From positions 52,718,166-52,782,165 of the forward strand of contig OX439044.1 of assembly GCA_949317995.1 (NCBI GenBank): 64,000 bases of DNA, given 5' to 3'. Origin of the DNA: Acholoe squamosa (lineage: Eukaryota; Annelida; Polychaeta; Phyllodocida; Polynoidae). Position 1 is the first letter of the stretch; each line of letters opens with the position of its first letter. The position numbers and the translations under genes are program-made. Of this stretch, positions 1 through 11,093 are shown one piece after another. Under the pieces are notes generated by a model. The model was not told the origin of the DNA, made no database searches, and worked only from the letters and a program-made list of their open reading frames with translations.

Positions 1-1616
1 TCCCACACAATGTTCTAATATAATAACAACACTGTGTGTTTTTAGCTATGAGTGAAGGAATTTCCAGAATATATCTCATACTTTTGATTTTATTCACAGG
101 TTAGACATTTCGACATTTGGAGCCCTATGGCAGATTAACATTAGAACATTTTAAGATTTAGGAATGCATCTCTGTAGCCTTTGTTTTAGAATTATTTCTT
201 CTGAAACTACTATATATATAAAGTACAGGTTTTATCTCAGAGGGTTATGGTACAATTTTATCAAATATTCTGTATTTGAGCAAGGTATTCACTGTTAAAG
301 ATCTCTATGGAGAAATCAGTGCTAAAGTGTGTGTTGCCATATCTGCATTTTTTAATACCAGAGGAGGTTTAAGCGTAAGGACACCTTGTGGAACTGCTAT
401 GTTCTTCTCTGTGTAAATTCTTTTAGTTCACATTGAAATAATATGCTTTCTCATAATATGTATATCCTGTTGGTGATGAAACATTACTTTAGTTACTTGT
501 TTCATTATATTTCACTTTATAAACAATTTTGTGGAACACTGTGAAAAAATGTATGTATGCAGGTGTCCTTACACTGTGCTCCTCCTCTACAGAGAGGTGG
601 GGTGATCTGGCTGGTTTGCTGACCATTGGCCTGTGATAAGGTACAGACTATTACTAGGTGATTGGCAGTTGGGTGGGTGTGTGTGTGTGGGGGAGGGTAA
701 GGCAGAACAGGGTACACTCATAATGACACACTTGTTGACTATGACAAAGGACATTGAATAAGACAGGTCCCTATGACAGCTGAGTGAGGTGCATGCAGAA
801 GTACTTAGCTGCAGTGGGTAGTTCGGGTTGAATTGGTGCTATATACTACTAAAATCCCATATGATAGTATGCCCTATCTATCAGTCTCACCAACTGAAAC
901 TAGACACAAGATTACAAGTCGCCACGCCATGTCTCACAGGACTATTCTGTACTATTGTATTAAAATCTACAACACTATGGTTTTATTTTCATCTGGGATC
1001 AACCTCCAGAACATTGATATGGAAAATGTCATCTGAGAAAATTCCCTCTAACATTAGCCAAGCTCATATAAGGTTGCAGAACACGAATTGACGGGAGGTG
1101 GCAGCAGGAGACACTTTGTAGCTCCACACTGAAGGGTGTTGTACAATGATTATTGGTCTAAAATCTGACAGTGGGTAGGCAAACCAGGCATCAAATTAAT
1201 CCTTAGGATGTATATTACTCTATTTGAGTGTTATTTAGGCTGATATTTGAGGGTAAGTTGAGGGGGTGCACTCTTTTCAATTACAGAATTTATTGCAATC
1301 ATTCACTGCAAAACCCCCAAATCTGGGTATGTCCCCACCCTATGGCCGATAGTGGAAAAGTTAATCACATTGTACCACATCTCATGGCCCTAAATTGGTG
1401 TGAAAAATGTGTGCCTACAAGAAAATAACAGTGGCTAAGCCCAGAAATTCACACAAGTATTTTATTTTCGCCCATATGCTATATAAGCCAACAGTGAGAA
1501 AATAGTTAGTGTCCTGCAGCCATAAGCAGCTAGCAGTCTTTTCTCTCACTAGAGGTGCCTCTGCACATGCACATAGGCAATATTTCCATCCTGAATACAT
1601 AGACAAAGGTGCACAA
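1..1616. other. gene-free stretch, nothing recognised
   Basis: AT-rich sequence with only short open frames that have no recognisable domain. There is a short GT-rich run near 678-690. I see no repeat ends, RNA gene or coding signal. Confidence 0.5.
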
Positions 1617-1656
1617 GAATTGGTCCCCGCTGATAACCCTAAGTGGGGACCAATTC
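1617..1656. repeat. 40-bp inverted repeat (hairpin)
   Basis: Perfect 12-bp arms, GAATTGGTCCCC and GGGGACCAATTC, separated by 16 bases. It would fold into a stable stem-loop. It may be the remnant of a small MITE; no target duplication is evident. Confidence 0.6.
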
Positions 1657-1741
1657 AAGTGATCCTTTTTATTTATCTTAAGTTATTTTTGTCAGAAATG
1701 TTCAAAAATTCATTTATTTGGCATTTCATTTCATCATTAGT

Positions 1742-1803
1742 TGTGGATAAATATGGTAAAAGGCACCCCCTCGCGGGCGTACCTTTTACCGTGTTGATCC
1801 ACA
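1742..1803. repeat. 62-bp compound palindrome
   Basis: An outer arm pair TGTGGAT/ATCCACA encloses an inner pair GGTAAAAGG/CCTTTTACC around a GC-rich loop (CCCCCTCGCGGGCG). The sequence just downstream also has self-complementary GTGTGATAC/TATCACAC parts near 1838-1880. This is probably a foldback MITE remnant. Confidence 0.55.
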
Positions 1804-3199
1804 GTTATGTGACCATTTGCAATGATATACCTGGCAGTGTGATACGGGGAAGGGTTATCACACTGTGGTGTGTGATACAGAGGTTCTTGCTTTAACTTAT
1901 GGAGCTGTCGTATTCAACTTGATATTATACTAAGTCCTATATTGAAACAATCATCCCCCAGAAAAGGTTATACTCCCTCTTTGTGAAAGGATTTCTTTTT
2001 TTTTGTTGGGTGGGGGCACAAACATTGACATATATAAGGTTATTCATAAGAACTCATGATCTCTCATCTACTTTGATTCCCTCTGTCAAAATCACCCTGA
2101 GAGTCACAAAGGTGCCACATTTGACATATGGGTGAAAGGGATGTAGCCTCCTAGAGCACCTTATGAATCCTAAAGTACACTCCATGATAGAGAAATGCTC
2201 TTATCTTTATCAGAGATAAGAGGGTGCTCTTCTATTTCTAATGCCTCTCACCCTGCACTATTGTGGTACTCTACAGCACCATTTGCGGGTGTGACCTTCA
2301 TCATATAGGATGTACTTTCATGACAGTTCCCAGTCTTCTTAGGGCAAAGCCATCCTCTGACCTTTCAATGCATGCCCCAGTAGGGACACCAGTGCATTAA
2401 CTAGCTGTTGAATCAATGCAGGGCCTAATCTATTTGCAGTCACATTTGTAATTGAGCAGATATAAAATGGGCAGTATACAGGCTCAAAGAATCCCCTTCT
2501 ATACTCTCGACTAAATAATGAAAAGGCAATCTGCCACGCATTTTATGCCATGGTGAATTCTGTACCAATGCTCATTTATCTGGTATGGCCAGAATAACGG
2601 CCCCACAGCTTCATGCAAAGAAAGTCCCTCATGGGATCTATCATCCTATTGAGCTTTGCTTTTCGATAAAAGGTCCAACGCACACAGATCCCTCAAAGCG
2701 TGGCCCACTATTGTGCAACTCTGTCTATATCTTCAAGTTTCCTATGCAGTTCTTTGAGAGCAAGACATAGATTCTAGCCCAAGGTGAAAAGTGTTGTATG
2801 GTATACAGTTTACAATAAGCCTGCCTTGAGCAGTGTCAGAATGGGGAATGGGAGCGGGTTGTATGTATCTATAGGGGCACCCCATTACCTCCAATCCAGA
2901 GGTACTCCTTGTGATGTATTAGAAATGAAGACAAAGGGGGATGTTTTTAGATGAGACCTTTCTACATAAAGTTTACACCATTATCACACTAGATAATGAT
3001 ATCATTTTTAAACCTTGGGTTGTGATATCACAGAAGACTCTCACACACTGCAATATACTTCCACTCTTGAACACTGTTATGGCAGCATTCTAGGCTGAAA
3101 ACTCATAGAAATATCTGAATGACATGGTGTGTGGCAAAAGTTAGCAATAGTGGCCATACTTTATGATGTTCATTTTGCCTATTTTAGAGTTAAAAAATC
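1804..3199. other. gene-free stretch
   Basis: No domain-bearing frame and no clear repeat boundaries. There are small local palindromes (near 2205-2225, where TTATCTTTATCAGAGATAAG folds on itself) and otherwise unremarkable AT-rich DNA. Confidence 0.45.
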
Positions 3200-3770
3200 A
3201 AACTTGTCTTTCTTCATCACCCTCGTCAGAAAAATCGTCGTTTGAAATTTTGACACGTTGAAGACTTATGATCTGTATCTGTTGATGTGCTAAGGAGTTT
3301 TCCGATAAAACAGTGAGTCTCCTAATAAAAGAGAAAAGTACTCAAGTAGATGAAGTCGTGTCTTTATTCAATAAAATACATGCTGCTATCCGAGGTATCA
3401 TACTCCGAACGAACTATCTCTGACTAAGCATATAATTAGCGATTCACTACAATTGATGACAGCGGTGGGCCTCTTAAAAAGAAAAATATTTTTTTTTCTA
3501 AGAGTAAATGGAACACACATGGATGGAAATGCTAATTTTAATCTAGGAGAGGGAGAGATCTGGGACCGATGTTCAGGGGAGGAGACGGATGTTAGCAAAG
3601 GGGGGACTATCTCAAGAAGGATAGACCCCAAAGTCACCTTCCGGCTATGGCCTCTCAACCAGTTGGGAACCCCAAAGAAGGGGACTCCAGGGTCGGAAGA
3701 GTCGGATGGCTCTCTCTTTCTGAAGGAAGGGGAGGAGCACAAAAGCGCAGATAAAGAGCTGCTGATATGA
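3200..3770 (+). mobile_element. possible LTR-retrotransposon remnant (LTR end plus leader)
   Basis: Two AATAAA-type signals (about 3324 and 3370) lie upstream of a stretch near 3450-3475 that reads GATGACAGCGGTGGG. This resembles the tRNA-primer-site region that follows the 5' LTR in many invertebrate Gypsy-type elements. The next 300 bp is more GC- and purine-rich than its surroundings, as leader DNA often is. No second LTR and no gag-pol domain are seen, so this would be an old, broken fragment. It could also be unrelated unique DNA. Confidence 0.3.
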
Positions 3771-4289
3771 TATAGTTTTTTGCCTGTATTGATACAGTTA
3801 TGTTATTTTCGTGAAGCAATATCCTCAAGATCACAAGGGCTATCTGCGAGTGTAATACCTCATTTTAAAGCTGATGACTTGAATTTTAGGTGTCACCTTT
3901 TACCCCAGATGACCCTCGTTCTTCATGGTATCAATCAAATTTATTATACCATGACCCCACAGCGGGACTGTTTGATCCCCACTCAATGGCCAATCAGCCA
4001 TGAATAGAACTGTGCACAACCCCTATTATACAAGACTTACCTCTCTCCTAGGTTGAAGTTGAATTGTACTTATTCTCAGGAAACCCGTGGGGTTCAGGGG
4101 AATAACTTCAATTCTACTTCAAATTAGCACTCTTACGTTTTTTTTTGGTGTTTTCTGAAAATAGCCTGAACACCCTAATAATAATTGGCGGTGTCATTTT
4201 CTTAACACACAACTATGCCAGGGCTATTATAGCAGGGGACAAAAAAGTTGTGGACTATGTTACACAGGAACTCTGAGGCCAACACCTAA

Positions 4290-4800
4290 TTGTCTTGTCA
4301 GAGTACTACAATCATACAAAGACACAGAAGGGGCCACTTTGGTATTCTTGTTCGTACCATAATACCCATGTTACAGTCATAGCATGCAGTATGCCATTGG
4401 CCATGCCAAGATCAGACATAAAGAATAACCTCTTGAACTTGCTTATCATCCATAATGGTGACTACTACCCACGAGGCTACGAAACAACTGCCAAGATGAC
4501 AATCTTCCAGCAATCTAATAGTCCTATTTCTTCCCATGATTGTGCCTATTTCATGACTTATACTAAGGAAACCGAATCTCTCGACGTGCAAGCCATAGAT
4601 TGTGATCTTAAAGTCACCTTCATCACTTCACCATGCACGATAGAAGACTTATTGAGTTCCTTACACGGACCATACATGCCAAAATACTCTGCCCCAGTAT
4701 GATCTAATCTAAACCTTGGTATGTCCTTATTGTGGTGGCTTCATTGCTGTTAACTACATTTGATTTCCATGACCAGTCATAATGGAAGAAATAGCATCCT
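4290..4800 (+). repeat. dispersed repeat R1, copy A
   Basis: Clear but diverged similarity to 32040-32420. Shared blocks include CCATAATGGTGACTACTACC, a block around ACCATGCA..ATGGAA/GAAG..TTATTAAGTTCC, and ACATGCCAA..ACTCTGCCCC, all in the same order. A 135-codon open frame here is not conserved in the other copy, so I do not call it a gene. Family unknown. The divergence suggests an old repeat. Confidence 0.65.
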
Positions 4801-6360
4801 GTAGGTCATGCACTGCACTGAAGTCGTGCATTGTTCATTATGTTTTTGGATTACCAAGCCAATAACATATTTGAGAATAGGGGAAGAAATGCAAAGGAAT
4901 GCACCACTTTTTTTGCCACAGCACATAGACTTGCTTACCTAAGTTGCCTCAATTGCCTCAGTCCGTGACACAGCTTGTCTTTTGTATTCTATGACATAGG
5001 GTAGGATTAGCAAGTCTAAGTGCCTGGATGGACCCTTGTTGTGTCTGTTATGGGCATGAACTGTTTTCATATTACAAAATGAGAACGCACACAGGTCTAC
5101 AGTGCATGCCTCTTTATAATTTATAATCCTCTTAATAAACTAAAACAATAGAGGATTAGTGTATTTCTTTGAGCCTATACGCACCAGTGACCATTAACCC
5201 CCTAGGGCCACCTACACACACACACACATATATGTACACATAAGTATGATGCACCTTATTAGGAGTTCTGAGTGGCGTGGCAATGGTTGATTTGGAGTAT
5301 TGGGACCATAAACATGCATGCCATTCCCATATTAGGAGCCCAGTCATGTAGCATTATAATATTTGGAGCATCTTATAGGAAGGTTGTATTAAAATTTGCC
5401 CTTTGAACATAGAGGCGAATAACATCTGATAGGGCCGTGGCCCTACCCTTAGACATTTTTAACACTGTAATTTAGGTTGGATTGGGAGTTACTCTGCAAA
5501 AAAGGTGTTTAGATCCTAAACACAATTCTAAACATAATCTTGCAACATTTTTGTAAACATAATATCTTCCTAAACACATGTAAAGTGCTTAGAAAGATGA
5601 CATGTTTAGCTATAATGTGTTTACATTATTAAGTGTTTATGTTCATTTTCTTTCACCGATTTGAGGAATTTCACTTCGATATTGGGATTTGTCTTTAAAT
5701 TTAGAGTTTTGTGTTTTAGGAATTGGCTTGTGAATGCATTTAGGTTGAGGACCCAATTTTTTTAAGGAACAATTTAACTTTATTTGGCATTTTTTCAGGT
5801 ATAATGAGGTTACATAAATTCTCTTCGACATTCAGTCGGGTTGGTCCATTCATTTACTTGTTCAATTGGTGGTGTATTACAGTCATTACAAAGTGTATAT
5901 ACGTGAGTACATTGCTGTAAGTATGTATTTTATCACAAAATTAGAGATTGTATAATTTAATTTACTCGAAAAGTCAAACACCTCTGGATTTTATACATTT
6001 GTACTGTGCCAAATAAGTTAGGAGGACACTTCAGTGGAACTGATGTTATGAGTCCCCCTTGTTAGTATTTTAGATAAAATATAATCAAAATTGATTAGTA
6101 ATTAATCCAACTATAACATGTGATTTGGAGATAATAGGAGACTTCCATTTGAAAATTTTGGAAGTTATAAACTATTACTATCGGTTGCATGTACTCTATA
6201 TAGTGAATGTACATGTACAGTCAGAGGGTGGACCACAAATATTGAAATTCCTGGATCTTTTTCAGAATTAATCGCATCTTCTTTTACATACTGGTCAATG
6301 AAAAAACTGATAGACATAATCAATTGGTCATTGCAGATTTACAATAACGTGAAAGATACT

Positions 6361-6838
6361 GGTCAGGGTTTATAGTAGATGGTATATGGAATAAAAGTAT
6401 TCATTTAACAACATAAGATCATATGTTTTAAGGGCACCTTCACAAGTCTACCCCTAAGTATATAGACGATGGTCAGGGTTTATAGCATATGTAATAATAA
6501 GGTACATGGAATAAAAGCATTCATTGAACAATACGAGATCATATGTTTTAAGGGCAGCTTCACAAGTCTACCCCTAAGTATATAGGTCTCTTACATTTAC
6601 TGGTATAGTTTTGAACACGGAATAAAAGCATTCATTTAACAATACGAGATCATATGTTTTAAGGGTAGCTTCACAAGTCTACCCCTAAGTATATAGGTTT
6701 CTAACATTTACTGGTATAGTTTTGAACATGGAATAAAAGCATTCATTTAACAATACGAGATCATATGTTTTAAGGGCAGCTTCACAAGTCTACCCCTAAG
6801 TATATAGGTTTCTTACATTTACTGGTATAGTATTGAAC
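6361..6838. repeat. tandem array, about 4 units of 111-120 bp
   Basis: Each unit contains GGAATAAAAGCATTC, GATCATATGTTTTAAGGG and CACAAGTCTACCCC. The ATAAAAG landmark recurs at about 6391, 6511, 6622 and 6733, giving spacings of 120, 111 and 111. The last two units end in the sequence that abuts the LINE fragment (TAGTTTTGAACATGGA), so the array may have grown from the 3' end of that LINE. Confidence 0.85.
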
Positions 6839-7398
6839 ATGGACAGTTTGCTTTTACATTTGAAATCTTTCAAAATTTCAATTTGTTTTAAAGTAATATC
6901 TATTTCATTCCATAGTTGTGCTGTTAGAACTTCAATCGATCTCTCGTAAGCAGCCGTGTTTATGATATTATATTTTAATACCGGATATTGTTGTAGTCTA
7001 GTGTTTCTCGTAGGTGGTTTACAAAATTCTTTTATCTTCGTTCTTTTGAAAGCTAAGATTCTTAAATGATGTAATCTTCTGTTTACAATATAGGGAAGGC
7101 AAGCTTCTTGATGTATAAAATCAGTTGATGATAATACAGGCAATTTTAAGCAGTACTTTAAACATCTGTTTTGTATGGTTTGAATCGAGTTCAGGACAGT
7201 ATCATTTGATTTATGGTATAATACATCTGCATAATCAATTACTGGTATAATATAGGATTTATAGATTTGTAACATGTATTTAGTGGGCACATAAGATTTT
7301 ATTCGGTATAATAGATAAGACTTAAAAGATATGGATATAATCATCTCTGAAATGTGCTGTTTAAAATTGAGATCATAGTCTAAAGTCTTGGGAAAATT
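6796..7398 (-). pseudogene. LINE ORF2 C-terminal fragment (RT thumb and beyond)
   Basis: The minus frame reads through about 200 residues with features typical of the region just after the RT palm of non-LTR retrotransposons: D-x-x-L-N-F-K-Q-H-I, then Y-x-x-I-I-P-V-I-D-Y-A-D-V-L-Y, then I-Q-T-I-Q-N-R-C-L-K-Y-C-L-K-L-P, and a basic R-R-L-H-H-L-R-I segment. No YADD catalytic motif is included, so it is 5'-truncated, as LINE insertions usually are. The frame is open from about 7398 to 6796. It sits inside the 5492-8364 CACTA-like element, probably as a later insertion. The clade cannot be set from this piece; it differs from the three larger minus-strand LINEs in the window. Confidence 0.8.
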
Positions 7399-7563
7399 TT
7401 GATGCTTGCTTTCTTCTATTCATGCCCACTTTCTGATAGCGATCAATACATGTATGTCAGTCTACAAGGACAATTATCTGTCCAAGTATTTCATCCACTT
7501 TGTATTGAATCCAAATCACATCAGTGGCAGGGCTCAGACTCACTGTCACATACAACAGAGAGA

Positions 7564-8018
7564 TTGATTGATTTGATTTCAATTTTATCTCACCTCGTGC
7601 CTTTCTTACGGCCGACACTCAAGGGCGAGAGGTCCCGCGGGTTGTATCCACACCGAAGTGAGATTACCCTTGTGGCGTTGTTGCCCGGACCCTAGTCTAA
7701 TGGGGAGGGGGGATGATGGTGACCGAATCTATGGGACGATAGAAAGCACGCCCCTACACATTTACCGAGGCAATGGTTCTTTAACATCCGTCACTACATA
7801 GGCATAGTGAGAGATGGACAGGCCTGTTTTAAGTCATTTGTCTGCCATGACCGCCGAGAGACTTTCCAGCACAGCCTAGCCAGAGCAGGGAGGAACTCAA
7901 ATGACACCTTACGGCGACGTTTGGAACCACCACTGTGCTCCGGCCGGGCCGGGAACCGAACCCACGGCCTTAAGGCCTGTGAGCGGACGCGCTACCGACT
8001 GTGCCACGCCTCCCGACT
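7564..8018 (-). mobile_element. tRNA-derived SINE with 11-bp target-site duplication
   Basis: Read on the minus strand, the first ~75 bases are tRNA-like. A box A is seen as TGGCACAGTCGGTAGCG (about 7993-8009) and a box B as GGGTTCGGTTCCCG (about 7952-7965). A ~330-bp body follows, ending in a tail of TCAAT/AATC repeats (about 7564-7580). The element is bracketed by exact direct repeats CAACAGAGAGA at 7553-7563 and 8019-8029, as expected for target-primed reverse transcription. Length is 455 bp. The body could contain one of the conserved central domains of metazoan SINEs, but I cannot name it. It lies inside the CACTA-like element. Confidence 0.9.
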
Positions 8019-8740
8019 CAACAGAGAGACAGGGAGTATTCAGCTTCATGGATTCTTGTAATTCACAAAATTGGTGTCTAAGCACTGGCAGCTTCCTCAT
8101 GGTGCACTGATAGCAATGATACATAGTTCAATTGCATTATCCTCTATTGTTAAAATTGTATAAATATAAGCTAAACACACACTTTTCTGTCCATGTAAAG
8201 TCTAAACATCGAAACATGTTCAGCACAACTGTTTAGGTGTTTAGAATATATATGTTTAAATCCTAAACACATGGTAAACTAAACACCTGATGAACCAAAA
8301 TGTTTAGATTTTAAACGTGTTTAGACCTAAACATATTTAAAACCTAAACACCATTTTTGCAGTGTACTTCTTGAAAGAAATCAGAAGTGGTACATTCCTA
8401 CTCATTAACATTTTCATGTCCATATGCCCTTTGGGAAAGCATAATCTCTTTAGAAAGTTAAAGCACACAAGTGATAATGAAAAATGGGCATAGCTTTCAG
8501 AAAACGTAATATGAATCCTACAGATCTAGGATAGATTAACCTGAAGACGACCGTTCCTGTGCAGGCCTTCAATAAGTGATTTGTAGTGGGTAATATCTCT
8601 GAGAGTTTTAGGTCCTCAGACTTTCAAAAGGCACTGAATGAAAGATAATTGTTTATGCTTTTTTACATGCTATATCTTAAAATTCCATGTGTATAATATA
8701 TATCTAGTTTATCACCCTTACTAAGAACATTCCATTTAGT

Positions 8741-9311
8741 TCATTTTCACCTTGAGATGACCACTTTGCACCTTGGGACGACCACTTGATACACAGCATT
8801 TGAATAGGGCCATTTTCATTAAGCCATAAAATTAAAAAAAAGTATAAGTGTCTTACAAAAATATACAATATACTGTTGATGGTGCTGTATTGTAATGAAA
8901 ATGTATGTTTTGCATCAGTTAAATTGAAAGGGATATTTCAATAAAGATTATGTTCATTGTAGTTGTCATTCCCATCCAAATAGAGGTAATAATCCTAGCC
9001 CTGCATTAAAAAGGCTTTGTTTTATGATTATCTATCATTATCCACTACAGTAACATTTTGCTTGACTTAGCGTTTATGTTCTTGATGTCATATGGTTCCT
9101 TTGCATACTACTCATAATAGGAAAACAGCAAAGTTTGAAACCCATGCATAGAGGTATCATCTAGAGAATGCAATGTCCCAAGATATTATCGATATGAATC
9201 TTTTGATGTAATCCTACATAATCAGTGGTTTTTACTTAATTAAAGGCATAACTCCCTCTGTGAGTGGTGGTCAACTCAAGGTGAAATGGTGGTCATCTCA
9301 AGGTGAAATTG
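8741..9311. mobile_element. MITE with terminal repeats made of a doubled 24-bp motif
   Basis: The left end contains TTTTCACCTTGAGATGACCAC followed by a diverged second copy (GCACCTTGGGACGACCAC). The right end, reverse-complemented, carries TTTCACCTTGAGATGACCAC and TTTCACCTTGAGTTGACCAC. The ~48-bp inverted ends are thus each a two-unit tandem. The ~470-bp interior is AT-rich and has no coding signal. A stray third motif (GGTGGTCAACTCAAGGTA) occurs at about 9658-9676. No clear target duplication. Confidence 0.7.
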
Positions 9312-10330
9312 GCATGCCTGGGAGTCCTAAACTGAAAGTATTTAACATTTCTGAACATTTGTTTATGTCATCATTTACTTATGATATAGATATCTATGTC
9401 TAGAATCAATATTTGGTACATGTGAACAATCTCAAGGTTCAGAATCAGCAACCAAAGTTAAAGATTTCTGGAGAAATGGCCAGTTTGCCATGATAAAAAC
9501 CAGTCAAATATGGGTACTTTGGTGTATTGTTATACAATGATAACTACTCAACATATCATAGCCGGCCAGTCCATGGGATACTATAACACCTCTATTTCAG
9601 GAATATTAGAGGTACAGCCCCATACAGTAGGTGTAAAAGTGAGAAAAACAAGGTGGCAGGTGGTCAACTCAAGGTATGTGTTCGTCTTTAGGTTAACCTC
9701 CCCTATAGATGAATGAATAATAAGAGCCCATGAGATCAGATGCCAGAGCTGATTTGGACAGAAGTGTCTAGAATATCATAATTTATCTCTTTGGACAAGG
9801 AATAGGCTGTTTTCTGGTTACAATGTGTTATTTGACCTTCCTTTTACGGGTATTGTGATAAGGTTGGAGATTATTAATGTCAATAGAGAGGTTATGATCA
9901 AGATGTGTACGACAATGTGCATCTCCAGAATAATAGGAAACAGTAGGCTAGATGTTGGTGTCCCGGGTTGATGTACACATTAAAATATGCAAATCTTCAA
10001 AGTTACTAAAATCATTCTAATCCGAGAGTAACCTTGGACAGTCTGCTGTACATAGCTATATAGAGACAATAGGTATTGAATTATCACCCCTGTGGAAATG
10101 CAATTCGTCGGCAACCAAATATGAACCTTTTCTAAAATTGGGCCTACAAAACTTTTGGGGGAACAGAGTGTGGCCGATGAATTTATCGATTTTTGTGGAA
10201 CACAGGCTATAGGATTGGGCATTGTTGACCTAAAACATGCCCCAGGGTCAATTTCTGGTGGTCACCACAAGCGGTCAACATATTTTGAATCATCAGCAGG
10301 ATATTGTAGCTTAAAGCTGTATATAATGAT
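9312..10330. other. gene-free stretch
   Basis: No recognisable domain on either strand and no repeat ends, apart from the stray MITE motif near 9660. A 148-codon plus frame at 10155-10601 overlaps repeat R1 and shows no family motif. Confidence 0.4.
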
Positions 10331-10482
10331 CACAGAAAAATGCTCCCCCCTTTTGTGTCCTCATGTTGGTCTTTGTAAAGAAGATAAGTGGATGACAGGT
10401 CCAGGTTCCCTTATGGCACATAATCAACTATACAAAGACCATGTTCTGGGATCATTTGTTATGGTGAATTGCTCAATTGTAT
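10330..10482 (+). repeat. dispersed repeat R1, copy B (fragment)
   Basis: Matches 31368-31545: AGAAGATAAGTGGATG, CAGGTCCAGGT/TCCC, CTTATGGCACATA, then CAAAGACCATG and ATTTGTTATGG..AATTGCTCAATTG. In the 31-kb copy about 40 extra bases separate the two blocks. Confidence 0.65.
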
Positions 10483-11093
10483 TAATTATGATTGGGGACT
10501 CATTGTTTATTGGGACTAGATGGTACTTCGATTATTTCCTTTCAGAACAGCAATTAGTTTACTGCCTGTTTAACGTAGCTTTGGCGATATGCATTTATTG
10601 AAAAATGCATCCACTCCTGGTGGGAATTTTAGGCAAAAATACTGTATGGAGTTATGACATCAATTGGGCCTAATCTTTCTTAAATAGCAGCATGTTAATG
10701 TTCAGTATGATTACATGATGGGTGAATTTCTAAATACCCCATTGGCCTTGAATCTGACTTTTATGACTGACTTTACCAAGAAATGATATCCAATCTTGTC
10801 ATTCATAGATCATTGAAGTATTGAAAGTTTATTGTGCAACTCACCGCATGTGCAGGGTTTTTCAATGAACATACATGGAAATTTACATAATACCACAGGC
10901 ATCATTAATAACTTATGTTAAATAACTGGGTATATGGACCATGCAGTGACCATGTTCAATACAACGGGCTATGCATATGTGACATGATGTGACAGCACAA
11001 TTAAGTCCTTTGTAGAAATGATATGTGGGGCCAAGAGAAGAGTTGATTTATGTTAATATGATATGTTGTTCTTTTCCTGCAAGAGGAATTTGT
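10483..11093. other. gene-free stretch
   Basis: AT-rich DNA with no recognised feature. Part of it may be the 3' untranslated end of the adjoining LINE, but no A-rich or simple-repeat tail is visible to mark the boundary. Confidence 0.35.

Larger units (their letters stand above)
5492..8364. mobile_element. non-autonomous CACTA-like DNA transposon with nested insertions
   Basis: The left end reads CTCTGCAAAAAAGGTGTTTAG and the right end, reverse-complemented, CACTGCAAAAATGGTGTTTAG: a 21-bp imperfect terminal inverted repeat flanked by TA on both sides (5490-5491, 8365-8366). Both subterminal zones (about 5500-5640 and 8170-8350) are packed with TGTTTAG/CTAAACA motifs in both orientations. 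This is the arrangement of transposase-binding sites known for En/Spm (CACTA) elements. No transposase is encoded. The interior holds a LINE fragment, a tandem array and a SINE, described separately. The CACTA assignment rests on the ends and motif layout only. Confidence 0.75.

Noticed and set aside
3398-3770. Overlapping 100-codon frames on both strands
   Set aside because: No family motif on either strand; the region is better explained as purine-rich leader DNA of an old LTR element.
4295-4702. 135-codon plus frame
   Set aside because: Within dispersed repeat R1; not conserved in the 32-kb copy.
10155-10601. 148-codon plus frame
   Set aside because: Overlaps dispersed repeat R1; the frame is not kept in the 31-kb copy and shows no domain.
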